30,882 nucleotides of DNA from DASUBV01 sp035763085 (GTDB lineage: Bacteria; Actinomycetota; Actinomycetes; Streptosporangiales; Streptosporangiaceae): assembly GCA_035763085.1 (NCBI GenBank), contig DASUBV010000224.1, positions 1 to 30,882 of the forward strand. The letters are read 5' to 3'. A model generated the notes under the pieces. That model saw nothing but the letters and a program-made list of their open reading frames with translations, did not search any database and was not told where the DNA came from. Both the position numbers and the translations under genes were made by a program. This document shows positions 1-7,187 of the stretch, in pieces. Positions within the stretch are counted from its first letter, which is position 1; the number at the start of each line of letters is the position of its first letter.

Positions 1-1
1 C

Positions 2-532
2 ATGCTGATCGCGCTGGAGAGCAGCGCCGACTCTGCCCGCGGGAGCCAGGCCGTCCAGACCGCCCGCAAGGAGGTCGCCGAGCAGCTGGTTATCTCCTCC
101 TCCCAGCACGAGGCCGCAGAAGAGCAGTATTTCTGGCCAGCAGTGCGCAATCAGCTGGGTAACGGGAACCAGCTCGCCGACCAGGCGATTGCCCAGGAAA
201 CCGAAGCCAAGGAGGTCCTGGACAAGATTGACAAACTGGACGTCGGTGATGCGGAATTCGACCAGCTCGTCACCGAATTCGTTCCCGCGGCCCGGCAGCA
301 CATCGAGTTCGAGGAATCACAGGTGTGGCCGGACCTGCGTCAGGCGCTGAGTCCGCAGCAGGCGCAGGAGCTCGCCGAGAAGATCCGCAAGGCCGAGGAG
401 CGCGGCCCGACCCGGCCGCATCCCGGCACTCCGGCCAGCCCGGCCGCGCTGAAGACCGCAGGGCCGGTGGTCGCCGCAGTCGACAAGCTGCGCGATGCGG
501 TCAGCGGGCGCGGGCGGATCGGCCGGCCATGA
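2..532 (+). CDS. Hemerythrin HHE-domain protein (5' end outside window)
   Basis: Four-helix hemerythrin-like protein expected to bind a di-iron centre and sense or buffer oxygen, iron or nitric oxide in the cytoplasm. Visible ligand-type motifs are H36-x3-E40 (SQHEAAEEQ) and H100-x3-E104 (QHIEFEESQ), spaced as in the HHE family. Family members normally start with a helix carrying a DH motif. That helix is absent here and the frame is open to the first base, so the Met at base 2 is probably internal and the gene begins upstream. The C-terminal part (about residues 130-176) is Pro/Ala-rich and ends in a VDKLRDAVSGRG tail. The DJ-1/PfpI gene follows after about 100 bases in the same direction. 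The family assignment is secure, but the substrate and role are not shown. Confidence 0.85.
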   Translation: MLIALESSADSARGSQAVQTARKEVAEQLVISSSQHEAAEEQYFWPAVRNQLGNGNQLADQAIAQETEAKEVLDKIDKLDVGDAEFDQLVTEFVPAARQHIEFEESQVWPDLRQALSPQQAQELAEKIRKAEERGPTRPHPGTPASPAALKTAGPVVAAVDKLRDAVSGRGRIGRP

Positions 533-631
533 GCGGCCAGCGTCAGCACAGACACCGCCCGCCCCGCAGGAACAGGACTACCCGGCAACAAGATCATCAG
601 AAACGAAACGGCTAGCACGAAGGGAGCAGCC

Positions 632-1201
632 ATGGCTAGCGAGCTTTCCGGTCAGAAAATTGCGTTCCTGATCGCTAACGAGGGCGCCGAGCAGATCGAG
701 CTCACCGAGCCCTGGCAGGCCGTCCAGGATGCCGGGGGCACCCCGGAACTGATCGCGCCCAAGCCGGGCTCCGCCCGGGCATTCAACCACCTCGACAAGG
801 CCGGCAGCTTCCCCGTGGACCGGGCCGTGAAGGACGCCGATCCCGGCCAGTACGACGGCCTGGTCCTGCCGGGCGGCGTCGCCAACCCGGACCAGCTCAG
901 GACCATCCCCGCCGCGGTCGAGTTCGTCACGGCCATGTTCCAGGCGGGCAAGCCGGCCGCGGTGATCTGCCATGCACCGTGGACCCTCGTCGAGGCCGGC
1001 CTGGTCCGCGGGCGGAAGCTGACGTCGTGGCCGAGCCTGCGGACCGACATCCGCAACGCCGGGGGCGAGTGGGTCGACGCGGAAGTGCAGATCTGCACCA
1101 GCGGCCCGAACATGCTGGTCACCAGCCGCAAGCCGGGCGACCTGCCCGCATTCTGCAAGACCATGGTCGCCGCATTCCACCAGGTCACGGTCGCGGCTTG
1201 A
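632..1201 (+). CDS. DJ-1/PfpI family (type 1 glutamine amidotransferase-like) protein
   Basis: 189-residue cytoplasmic protein of the PfpI/DJ-1/YajL superfamily, whose members act as deglycases, chaperones or proteases under stress. The nucleophile elbow is seen as AVICHAPW with Cys113 followed by His114, and the conserved acidic residue near the N-terminus is Glu17 (IANEGAEQIE). Length and motif order are those of a single-domain PfpI protein. The ATG is preceded by a clear GGGAG ribosome site (gaagggagcagcc). A strong 11-bp stem begins 7 bases after the stop codon and probably ends the transcript. The neighbouring hemerythrin suggests an oxidative or metal stress setting. The precise reaction cannot be read from sequence. 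Confidence 0.92.
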   Translation: MASELSGQKIAFLIANEGAEQIELTEPWQAVQDAGGTPELIAPKPGSARAFNHLDKAGSFPVDRAVKDADPGQYDGLVLPGGVANPDQLRTIPAAVEFVTAMFQAGKPAAVICHAPWTLVEAGLVRGRKLTSWPSLRTDIRNAGGEWVDAEVQICTSGPNMLVTSRKPGDLPAFCKTMVAAFHQVTVAA

Positions 1202-1207
1202 GAGACA

Positions 1208-1248
1208 GCCCGGCGGGCCGGCCCCCGGGGTGGCCCAGCCCGCCGGGC
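1208..1248 (+). terminator. Strong hairpin terminator after the PfpI gene
   Basis: An 11-base perfect inverted repeat (GCCCGGCGGGC at 1208-1218 and its complement at 1238-1248) with a 19-base loop starts 7 bases past the PfpI stop. There is no T-run, which is usual for actinobacterial terminators. It lies between convergent genes and could also stop transcription coming from the yihY side. Confidence 0.65.
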
Positions 1249-1383
1249 GCTCGCAGTGACCGGCGCCGCGTCCGGTCGAACAACCCCGGCAGACGATTGT
1301 GCCGCCGCTCCACGATCGTGCCGCAGCGCGAGCGGCTCCGCGACCGCGCCGGAGGTGCAGGCGCGGCCGGGCCGACCTGACCG

Positions 1384-1470
1384 CTACCGGCGCTGGCTCG
1401 GCTGAGCCCGGCGCAGCGGGGACACGGCCGGATCGCGGGCGAGGGCCTGGCTGGAGTCGATATTCGTCAT
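1384..1470 (-). CDS. Possible 28-residue peptide coupled to the yihY-like gene
   Basis: A 28-codon frame whose ATG overlaps the TGA of the YihY gene (ATGA). A strong AGGAGG lies about 10 bases upstream, inside the YihY 3' end. The peptide is hydrophilic and Arg-rich at the end (PLRRAQPSQRR). Overlap plus a good ribosome site is what makes it worth listing. I see no family, and it may simply be a chance frame. 1249-1383 contains no other feature that I can support. Confidence 0.25.
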   Translation of the reverse strand: MTNIDSSQALARDPAVSPLRRAQPSQRR

Positions 1471-2402
1471 GCTTTCTCCCCCTCCTGTGCCGAGCGGGAC
1501 TGCCCGGCCAGCTTCCGGGTGTCGCGCAGCGGTGCATAAGGCTCCCGGCCGGCCGGGTGCCCCGCCGCCTCCGCGCGGCCCCGCTCCAGCTCGGCGTTGA
1601 ACTCGGCGCCGACCAGGATCGCGATGTTGGAGATCCACATCCAGATCAGGAAGATGATGACCGCGCCGAGACTGCCGTAGACGCGGTTGTAGGTCCCGAA
1701 GTGAGAAACGTAGACGGCGAACAGGCCGGAGGCGATGAGCCAGATCACCACCGCGATCAGCCCGCCGGGGGTGACCCAGCGGAAACTCTGGCGGGCGTTC
1801 GGGCTGGCCCAGTACAAGATGGCCAGCAGCACACTGACGATCAGCAGCAGGACCGGCCACTTGGCGATGTCCCAGGCCGTGACCGCCGCCGATCCGACCC
1901 CGAGCACGTCGCCTACCCGCCGGGCCAGCCCCCCGGTCACGATCACGATCAGGGCAGCCGCCACCAGCGCCACCATCGTGACCACGGTGATGCCCAGCCG
2001 GATCGGTGCGGTCTTCCACACCGGGCGGCCCTCGGGCACGTCATAGATCACGTTGGACACGCGCATGAACGCGGCGACATAACCGGAGGCTGACCAGACC
2101 GCCAGCGCCAGCCCGGCAATGCCGAGAATGCCGGCCGCGCCGTGATTGGCCTGCAGGTGCCCGACCGCCTCCAGCACGGTCTGCCGCACCGAGCCGGGCA
2201 GCGCCGCGCCCAGGTTGGTGACCAGCGGCTGGGTAGCCGACTTACCGAGGACGCCCAGCAGGGTGACCAGCACCAGGATGGCCGGGAAAATGGACAGGAT
2301 CGCGTAATAGGTGAGCGCCGCCGCCCGGTCGGTCAGGGCATCTTCCTTGAATTCGCGCACCGTCCGCCGGGCCGCGGCTGAGATTTCCGGAAACGTCACC
2401 AT
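1467..2402 (-). CDS. YihY/virulence factor BrkB family membrane protein
   Basis: 311-residue integral membrane protein of the YihY/BrkB family, once misnamed ribonuclease BN, of unsettled function. It shows the family start (DRAAALTYYAILSIFPAILVLVTLLG), about six hydrophobic helices, and the conserved segment around SFRWVTPGGLIAVVIWLIASGLF, then VYGSLGAVIIFLIWMWISN. The frame stays open far upstream, but the ATG ending at 2402 is chosen because an AGAGAGG site lies just before it and family members begin with a short basic/amphipathic segment here. The hydrophilic C-terminus (about 35 residues) is charged. The ribosome site is within a 7-bp hairpin, described separately. It is transcribed divergently from the FHA gene. 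Confidence 0.88.
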   Translation of the reverse strand: MVTFPEISAAARRTVREFKEDALTDRAAALTYYAILSIFPAILVLVTLLGVLGKSATQPLVTNLGAALPGSVRQTVLEAVGHLQANHGAAGILGIAGLALAVWSASGYVAAFMRVSNVIYDVPEGRPVWKTAPIRLGITVVTMVALVAAALIVIVTGGLARRVGDVLGVGSAAVTAWDIAKWPVLLLIVSVLLAILYWASPNARQSFRWVTPGGLIAVVIWLIASGLFAVYVSHFGTYNRVYGSLGAVIIFLIWMWISNIAILVGAEFNAELERGRAEAAGHPAGREPYAPLRDTRKLAGQSRSAQEGEKA

Positions 2403-2407
2403 GTCTA

Positions 2408-2425
2408 AACCTCTCTGCAGAGGTT
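2408..2425 (-). promoter_or_regulatory. Hairpin covering the yihY ribosome-binding site
   Basis: On the transcript strand AACCTCT-GCAG-AGAGGTT forms a perfect 7-bp stem with a 4-base loop, and the 3' arm is the AGAGAGG ribosome site itself, 5 bases before the start codon. Such sequestration could lower or condition translation. This is read directly from sequence, but the regulatory effect is inferred. Confidence 0.4.
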
Positions 2426-2515
2426 CCGACTGCCCGGCAACAGGCGACCTATGCCTTGCCGGAATCAGTGACTGCCGCCGCTCTCGCAGCTTCCGCCGAA
2501 ACTGCCCGCGAATCC

Positions 2516-2539
2516 GCGTGGCGCCTGGACAGCGGGTAG
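2516..2539 (+). promoter_or_regulatory. Candidate SigB/SigF-type promoter for the FHA-PRT operon
   Basis: GCGT (2516-2519), a 14-base spacer, then GGGTAG (2534-2539) fits the actinobacterial general-stress pattern GNNT-N14-16-GGGTA, with G instead of C/T at the last base. It lies about 110 bases before the FHA start. The rest of the 247-base divergent region (2403-2649) shows no other site I can defend. Confidence 0.3.
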
Positions 2540-2649
2540 TGCGGAGCGCTGCGCCGGGCAGGCAGACTGGAAGGACAGCAGCGAGATGGTCATCCTGAGA
2601 ACCGGAGCCCGACCAGCCCCCAGCCGCGCACCGGAGTGAGGGGGAAACA

Positions 2650-3135
2650 GTGACCACGCATGACGTGTATGGCGGCGGGCGGCCGCGCCTGATCTTCCCG
2701 CTCGGCGGGCAGGCGCCAGGTGACGCCCGGCAGGCGGAGTTCGATCTGATCCCCGGCGTCACGCTCATTGGCAGCGGGGAGGACGCGGACCTGCGCCTGC
2801 CCGGCCTGGCGCCGCGGCACGCGGAGATCCGGCGGGATGCAGAGGATGAGTATGTCCTCGTCGACCTCGGCAGCCCGCAGGGCAGCCGCGTGGACGGCTG
2901 TCTGATCAGTGGCCCGGACGGGCTGGCCCTGCATACCGGGGACCGGGTCGAGCTGGGCGACTGGACCATGTCGTATTACCGGGAGGAGTTCGCCGACCAC
3001 GGCCGGCCCTTTGGCGGCCGGGGCGGCGGGCAGATGCTGGAGTTCCTGGTCCAGCCACGACCGCGGCCCCGCGGGACCTCGCCCGAAGGAGGCAGGGAGC
3101 CCGCGGCCGACGACCCCGGCGAGTACTACCAGTGA
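2650..3135 (+). CDS. Divergent FHA-domain protein
   Basis: 161 residues, with one forkhead-associated fold at about residues 35-110 (TLIGSGEDADLRLPG, APRHAEIRRD, VLVDLGSPQGSRVDG). FHA domains normally bind phosphothreonine on partner proteins. Here the Arg, Ser and Asn that usually contact the phosphate appear as Ser, Ala and Gln, while the structural His and Gly residues remain. Binding may therefore be weak or phosphate-independent. The C-terminal 50 residues are Gly/Pro/Arg-rich and probably disordered. GTG start, with a purine-rich site (gtgaggggga) upstream. The phosphoribosyltransferase gene follows 13 bases later, so the two are co-transcribed. Confidence 0.85.
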   Translation: MTTHDVYGGGRPRLIFPLGGQAPGDARQAEFDLIPGVTLIGSGEDADLRLPGLAPRHAEIRRDAEDEYVLVDLGSPQGSRVDGCLISGPDGLALHTGDRVELGDWTMSYYREEFADHGRPFGGRGGGQMLEFLVQPRPRPRGTSPEGGREPAADDPGEYYQ

Positions 3136-3148
3136 CACCGCACCGCCC

Positions 3149-3808
3149 ATGACACAGCGCTTTGCGAACCGGGCCGACGCCGGGCGCCAGCTGGCCAGGC
3201 ACCTCGCCGGCGCAGGGCTGACGGCACCGCTCGTGCTGGGCCTGCCGCGCGGCGGCGTCCCGGTCGCCGCCGAAATTGCCGCTGCCCTGAACGCGCCGCT
3301 CGGGGTGTTCGTGGCCCAGAAGATCGGCCTGCCCGGCCAGGAGGAGGCCGGAATCGGAGCGGTGGCCGAGGGCCTCGCCGAGCCTGTCGTCTCCGCTCCG
3401 GCGGCCGCGGCCGGCATCCGCCAGGAGCAGCTAGAGCCGCTGGCCGGGCGGGCCAGGGCGGAGCTGGACCGCCGGGTCAGCCGCTACCGCGCCGGCCGGC
3501 CGCTGCCTCCGGTGACCGGCCGGGATGTCGTCGTGGCTGACGATGGCCTGGCCACCGGCGTGACCGCCGAGGCGGCCCTGCTGGCGCTGCGCCGGCAGCA
3601 GCCCCGCCAGCTTGTGCTCGCTGTTCCCGTCTGCCCGCCCGAGACGGCACATCGCCTCGCCGCGGTCGCCGACCAGCTGATCTGCCCGCAAAAACCAGCG
3701 ATGTTCACCGCAGTCAGCCAGTGGTATGAGGACTTCTCCCCCGTCACCGACGAGGAAGTACTGCGCGCCCTGCGCACAGGTCACCGCCGGGAAGGACCTG
3801 CCCGGTGA
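3149..3808 (+). CDS. Phosphoribosyltransferase-domain protein
   Basis: 219-residue type I phosphoribosyltransferase fold. The PRPP-binding loop is visible as VVVADDGLATGVTAEAA (about residues 127-143), and the N-terminal substrate segment as LGLPRGGVPVAAEIA (about 31-45). This stand-alone family is common in actinobacteria next to stress genes. The acceptor is unknown, so it should not be called a purine salvage enzyme. The frame extends upstream through the FHA gene, but the ATG at 3149 gives the expected N-terminus (QRFANRADAGRQLA). It is second in a two-gene unit and ends at a bidirectional hairpin that separates it from the convergent gvp operon. Confidence 0.88.
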   Translation: MTQRFANRADAGRQLARHLAGAGLTAPLVLGLPRGGVPVAAEIAAALNAPLGVFVAQKIGLPGQEEAGIGAVAEGLAEPVVSAPAAAAGIRQEQLEPLAGRARAELDRRVSRYRAGRPLPPVTGRDVVVADDGLATGVTAEAALLALRRQQPRQLVLAVPVCPPETAHRLAAVADQLICPQKPAMFTAVSQWYEDFSPVTDEEVLRALRTGHRREGPAR

Positions 3809-3856
3809 CACCGGCCAGCTGAGCCAGCAGCCGCCGCAGCGCGGGCGGGGCCGGTG
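3809..3856. terminator. Bidirectional hairpin between the PRT gene and gvpK
   Basis: CACCGGCC (3809-3816) pairs with GGCCGGTG (3849-3856), with an inner CCGCC/GGCGG stem stacked on it. It starts at the base after the PRT stop and lies about 50 bases beyond the gvpK stop on the other strand, so it can terminate both convergent units. Confidence 0.5.
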
Positions 3857-3908
3857 CCGTGCCGGGGGCGGTCGCCGCGGAGGCCAGCCAGCCCGGAGAC
3901 GGCCCGGC

Positions 3909-4265
3909 TCAGTCGCGGGCCAGCAGCGGCCCCAGCGGCCCGAGGTCCAGGTTCAGGTCCTCGAGGCTCAGGTCGAAGTAGTCGCAGATCTCGTTCATCC
4001 GCTGCTCCAGGGCCATCAGCGTGGCCCCGACCGCCTCCACCTGGCTCTCCTCCAGGTCGCCCTGGCCGACCCGCCGGATGGCCTGGCGCTCCATGAGCTG
4101 GCGCAGCAGCTCGACCACGGTGAGGACCAGGGTCACGAGGCTGCGCTCGGCCGTCTCGCGGTCCATGGCGATATCCCCCGCCAGGCCGGGCAGGGGTATC
4201 TCGCGGGCGAGCGGGTTCAGGCGGCCGCCGGCCAGGACGATGTCGCCGTCGCGCGCGCTGCTCAT
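3909..4265 (-). CDS. gvpK: Gas vesicle protein GvpK
   Basis: 118-residue GvpK, a minor component needed for proper gas vesicle assembly or enlargement. The family signature is clear: DRETAERSLVTLVLTVVELLRQLMERQAIRRV in the middle and DLNLDLGPLGPLL at the C-terminus. Start chosen at the ATG overlapping the gvpS stop (ATGA at 4262-4265). The same frame is open further upstream, but that part is only the complement of gvpS/gvpL coding. It is the last gene of the operon. Confidence 0.93.
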   Translation of the reverse strand: MSSARDGDIVLAGGRLNPLAREIPLPGLAGDIAMDRETAERSLVTLVLTVVELLRQLMERQAIRRVGQGDLEESQVEAVGATLMALEQRMNEICDYFDLSLEDLNLDLGPLGPLLARD

Positions 4266-4492
4266 GGCCCCGGGCGGCCGCTGCCCGCTGCGAGGGCGGG
4301 CGCGCGCATCTCGTCGCGGATCGATGCCACCAGGGCCCGCAGGGAGATGCGGACCAGGGGCACGTCGGCGATGGACAAGGTCACGTCCCCGGCGATAACC
4401 ACGCCGCCGGCCAGCACCCGGTCCAGCAGGTCTACGAGCGCGACCTGCTGGACCGGGCGGGCCGTGATCTCCGCGGTGGCTGGCGTGGTCAT
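4262..4492 (-). CDS. gvpS: Gas vesicle protein of the GvpA/J family, GvpS type
   Basis: 76 residues, nearly all GvpA-like fold: LVDLLDRVLAGGVVIAGDVTLSIADVPLVRISLRALVASI (about residues 20-60). It keeps the beta-hairpin and second helix of the structural family but is less canonical than gvpA. Position between gvpL and gvpK, together with the GDVTLSIADVPLVRI variant, matches the protein called GvpS in actinomycetes. It is a minor shell or nucleation component by analogy. Both ends overlap neighbours by four bases (ATGA), so translation is coupled. Confidence 0.85.
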   Translation of the reverse strand: MTTPATAEITARPVQQVALVDLLDRVLAGGVVIAGDVTLSIADVPLVRISLRALVASIRDEMRAPALAAGSGRPGP

Positions 4493-5310
4493 GCAGTGCC
4501 CTCCGGGCCGCCGGCGAACGAGTAGGGCGGCCAGGGACCGGTGAGCTCCAGGCGGAATCCCGGCCGGGCACTGACCGCGGACTGGGCGGCGTGGCTGAAC
4601 TGCGGCAGGCTGCCCGGCTCGACGAGGTAGGCGCCGTTGAGCACCATGAGCTCCGGCTGGCCGTCGCCGGGACGGTCATGGTCGCCCGGCAGCGGGATAT
4701 CCTGCGGCGGGTGCTGCCGCCCCGCGGCGGCCAGCGCGCTGAGGGCCGTGTGGATCGCCGCGCCGCCCTCGGCGGCCGCCTGACGGCGGCGGTCGCGGGC
4801 GCTGAGCTGCGCCCGGCGCCGCGACAGGTACGCCGCGCCGGCCCCCTGCCGGGAACCGGACGGACCGCCGGCGGCGGCGGGTGGCTCATCGCCTGTCACG
4901 CTCAGCTCCTGCAGGTCAGCCCAGACCTTCACGCCGTACTCGGCGCGGCCGGCGAGCCACGTCAGGGTCGCGGCGAAGTCGCCGCGCCGCTGGCCCAGCA
5001 TGTCCCGGACGCGATCGTCATCGCGGTACACCGTGGCCAGCCGGAGCGGCAGGGCCGCCTGAGCCGCCGACACGGCCTCGACGACACCGTGGTGCGCGCG
5101 GGCGATCGCGGCCAGCTCGGCGGGATCAGCCAGCCGACGCTCGAAGCCTTCCTCGCCGAATTGCTCGGCATCGACGGAGCCGATGACGGCTGTAAGCCCG
5201 TGACCGGTCACGGTACGGACCGGCTCCCCGGCCACGCCGGCCACCTCGCTGAGCGCGTCCGGCCGCAGGTCCCGGGTGACCGCGTAGACCCAGGTGGCGT
5301 AGCCACTCAT
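4489..5310 (-). CDS. gvpL: Gas vesicle protein GvpL (GvpL/F family)
   Basis: 273-residue GvpL/F family protein, an accessory protein thought to interact with GvpA during nucleation. Family hallmarks: WVYAVT near the N-terminus, LPLRLATVYRDDDRVRDML in the middle, AEYGVKVWAD after it, and a C-terminal GAYLVE...F.LELTGPWPPYSFAG segment. It is distinguished from the other GvpL/F member in the operon (6396-7187) by position beside gvpS and gvpK. The ATG overlaps the gvpJ stop by four bases. Between about residues 135 and 200 it carries an Ala/Gly/Arg-rich stretch that looks like an insert or flexible helix. Confidence 0.92.
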   Translation of the reverse strand: MSGYATWVYAVTRDLRPDALSEVAGVAGEPVRTVTGHGLTAVIGSVDAEQFGEEGFERRLADPAELAAIARAHHGVVEAVSAAQAALPLRLATVYRDDDRVRDMLGQRRGDFAATLTWLAGRAEYGVKVWADLQELSVTGDEPPAAAGGPSGSRQGAGAAYLSRRRAQLSARDRRRQAAAEGGAAIHTALSALAAAGRQHPPQDIPLPGDHDRPGDGQPELMVLNGAYLVEPGSLPQFSHAAQSAVSARPGFRLELTGPWPPYSFAGGPEGTA

Positions 5311-5726
5311 CGCTCGTCCGGGAATGCGCCGACGCGGACGGCGGGCTCGTCGCGGGGGACGCGGTGGCCGTTGCGGGCGCTGGCAGGCAGCTCGCCGCCA
5401 GGCTTATGCTCATGGCCGGGCTCCAGCTCGCCGATGCGCTCCCGTAGCCGCCGGTTCTCATCGGCCAGGTCATGCGCGCTGGACGACAGGGTCGGATCAT
5501 GCTCCCACCAGTCGATGCCCATCTCCTTCGCCCGGTCGACGGAGGCGATGAGCAGCCGCAACCGGATGGTGAGCAGCTCCACGTCGAGCAGGTTCACGCG
5601 GATGTCCCCGGCGATGACGATGCCCTTGTCCAGGACCCGCTCGAGGATGTCGGCGAGGTTGGCGGGCTCGCGGCGGGCCGGCACGGCCGTGCCGCTGGCT
5701 GGTGCCGGGCTCCATGGCTGGGTCAT
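5307..5726 (-). CDS. gvpJ: Gas vesicle protein GvpJ (GvpA/J family)
   Basis: 139-residue GvpA-family minor structural protein, thought to help form the conical tips. The core LADILERVLDKGIVIAGDIRVNLLDVELLTIRLRLLIASV is at about residues 24-63. It is followed by the GvpJ-type extension DRAKEMGIDWWEHDPTLSS and a charged coiled-coil-like stretch (DENRRLRERIGELEP). The IDWW extension separates it from the major shell protein. The ATG is preceded by a GGGGGGA site, 13 bases after the gvpO stop, and its own stop overlaps the gvpL start. Confidence 0.92.
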   Translation of the reverse strand: MTQPWSPAPASGTAVPARREPANLADILERVLDKGIVIAGDIRVNLLDVELLTIRLRLLIASVDRAKEMGIDWWEHDPTLSSSAHDLADENRRLRERIGELEPGHEHKPGGELPASARNGHRVPRDEPAVRVGAFPDER

Positions 5727-5739
5727 CGGACTGTCCCCC

Positions 5740-6090
5740 CTATTCGGTCTTGGTGCTCCCGCGGTGGTAGCGCTGCCCTCGCTTGCAGCTGATGAGCTCG
5801 CCGCCGGCGTCGATCTCGACCTGGTAGACGGCCATGATGTCGGTGGTGTCCGGGATCCGGTGCAGCTCGGTGACCTCGACCCCGACCTCCCAGCCGTGCT
5901 CGTTCTTGGTCACCGAGACCACGTTGTCCGGCTCGTGGCCGGTCAGGTCGTGAACCTGCCGGGCCGCTCGGCGCGCGGCCCGCATCCCCTCCTGGCGCCG
6001 CGCGCCGCGGGCCTGCTCGCGGCCGGCAGGGCCGCGATCGGCCGCTGGCCGGTGCGGCCGCCTGTCGCGGTCCTGCCGGCTCTCGGTCAC
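5740..6090 (-). CDS. gvpO: Gas vesicle protein GvpO
   Basis: 116-residue GvpO. The conserved domain is at the C-terminus: GWEVGVEVTELHRIPDTTDIMAVYQVEIDAGGELISC then KRGQRYHRG. The N-terminal third is Arg/Asp-rich and disordered. GTG start at 6090 chosen because it overlaps the gvpG stop (GTGA) like the other junctions of the operon. Longer in-frame starts would run through gvpG. In the S. coelicolor order I remember (O-A-F-G-Y-Z-J-L-S-K) gvpO comes first, whereas here it sits between gvpG and gvpJ. Confidence 0.9.
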   Translation of the reverse strand: MTESRQDRDRRPHRPAADRGPAGREQARGARRQEGMRAARRAARQVHDLTGHEPDNVVSVTKNEHGWEVGVEVTELHRIPDTTDIMAVYQVEIDAGGELISCKRGQRYHRGSTKTE

Positions 6091-6341
6091 GGCCACACCC
6101 CCGCGGCACGGCTCTCGCGAGCCTGCATCAGGCCGGCCACGAGCCGGTCCTCGGCGGCGGCGCACTCCTGGCCGGTGATCTCCCCTGCGGCCCGCGCCTG
6201 GTCAAGCTCGGCGAGCTGCTGATAGATCTCCGCCGGATCGGCCATCTCCCGCGTCGCCTGGTCGAGCGCCCGCTCACCGATCCACGCGACGCCGCGGACC
6301 GGAGCCAGCGGCAGCGTCAGCAGCCCCGTGAACACACCCAC
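6087..6341 (-). CDS. gvpG: Gas vesicle protein GvpG
   Basis: 84-residue GvpG, a small helical accessory protein of gas vesicle assembly. Typical N-terminus (GVFTGLLTLPLAPVRGVAWIGERALDQA) followed by an acidic/Ala-rich helical part with YQQLAELDQARAAGEI. GTG start with a GGGGGA site about 10 bases upstream. The 54 bases before it, after the gvpF stop, contain a short tandem duplication. The stop overlaps the gvpO start. Confidence 0.92.
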   Translation of the reverse strand: MGVFTGLLTLPLAPVRGVAWIGERALDQATREMADPAEIYQQLAELDQARAAGEITGQECAAAEDRLVAGLMQARESRAAGVWP

Positions 6342-6361
6342 AAGTCAGTCCCCCGTTCTCC

Positions 6362-6406
6362 GTTGTTCACGGCTGGCGTTGTTCATGGCTGGCTGTCATG
6401 GCTGGG
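6362..6406. repeat. Short tandem duplication at the gvpF stop
   Basis: A 16-base unit (GTTGTTCACGGCTGGC) is followed by a second copy differing at one base (6378-6393) and a partial third copy that includes the end of gvpF. On the coding strand each unit carries CAGCCRTGA, so the stop region itself was duplicated. It forms the spacer between gvpF and gvpG. Confidence 0.7.
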
Positions 6407-7187
6407 CGAAGTCATAGGGCGGGACCGGCCCGATCAGCCGCAGCCTGATCCGGCCGTGCCAGCGTCGTCCCAGCTCCTCGGCCGCCTGCTCAAACTGCCG
6501 GCGGCCGTGCCTTGGTACCAGGAATGCAGCGTTCACCGCGCCGGCGGGTCCCGCCGTCTCGTGCCGCGCGACGGCACCGGCATGCGGCGCCAGCGCGCTG
6601 GTCAGAATCTCGGTGTCGGCGTGCTGCTTGCGCTCCAGCTCGCGGGCGACCAGCTCGCCCAGCTGGATGCCCGCTCCCCGGTGCACCTCCAGGTCGCGGC
6701 CGCGCAGTTCCTCGCGCAGCCGCCTGATGTCCGGCCGCTCGGCCAGGATCTCCCGCAGCGCCGCATCGTCGGTGTACTGCCCCTTCACGGTGTACTGGTC
6801 GTGCCCGGCAAGCTGGGCCAGGCGCTTTGCGAATGCGTCGTGGTGCGGTACCAGTACGTCGGCGGTCACCGCATCCGGGCTGGGCAGCGCGGCGCCGAAG
6901 CGCATCGGCAGCACCGCTGCTGTCCTGGCGACAGCCGCCACGACGCGCGCGTGCGCCCGCAGGGCGGCCGCGGCGCCGAGCTGGTCAGCCGGGACCGGGC
7001 TCGTGATCGCGGCGATGCTGCCGTGCTGCACCAGGCGCACCTGGCCGGGCGGGTCACCGGCACCGGCCAGGCTGGCCGGCAGCCGGGCGGCGGCCGTTGT
7101 GACGCCGTAGATGTACCAGAGCTGGCCCTCGCGCTCCCCTGGCGCGGCCGGCTGGTCCGGTACGTGCGTCCCGGGCGGGCGGATCAT
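6396..7187 (-). CDS. gvpF: Gas vesicle protein GvpF (GvpL/F family)
   Basis: 263-residue member of the GvpL/F family, placed directly after gvpA as GvpF is in other actinomycetes. In this family GvpF binds GvpA and acts in nucleation. Motifs: LWYIYGVT near the N-terminus, AVLPMRFGAALPS, then YTVKGQYTDDAALREIL, a heptad-like helical region, and the C-terminal AAFLVPRHGRRQFEQ...IRLRLIGPVPPYDFA. The ATG overlaps the gvpA stop by four bases. The assignment to F rather than L rests on order. Family membership itself is certain. Confidence 0.92.
   Translation of the reverse strand: MIRPPGTHVPDQPAAPGEREGQLWYIYGVTTAAARLPASLAGAGDPPGQVRLVQHGSIAAITSPVPADQLGAAAALRAHARVVAAVARTAAVLPMRFGAALPSPDAVTADVLVPHHDAFAKRLAQLAGHDQYTVKGQYTDDAALREILAERPDIRRLREELRGRDLEVHRGAGIQLGELVARELERKQHADTEILTSALAPHAGAVARHETAGPAGAVNAAFLVPRHGRRQFEQAAEELGRRWHGRIRLRLIGPVPPYDFAQP

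Noticed and set aside
578..1537. 319-codon minus-strand frame over the PfpI gene
   Set aside because: Shadow of a gene with the CHAPW nucleophile motif and a good ribosome site. The antisense product has no motif.
4591..6222. 543-codon plus-strand frame across gvpL, gvpJ, gvpO and gvpG
   Set aside because: It lies opposite four recognisable gvp genes and its product is low-complexity Arg/Ala/Gly without any family motif.
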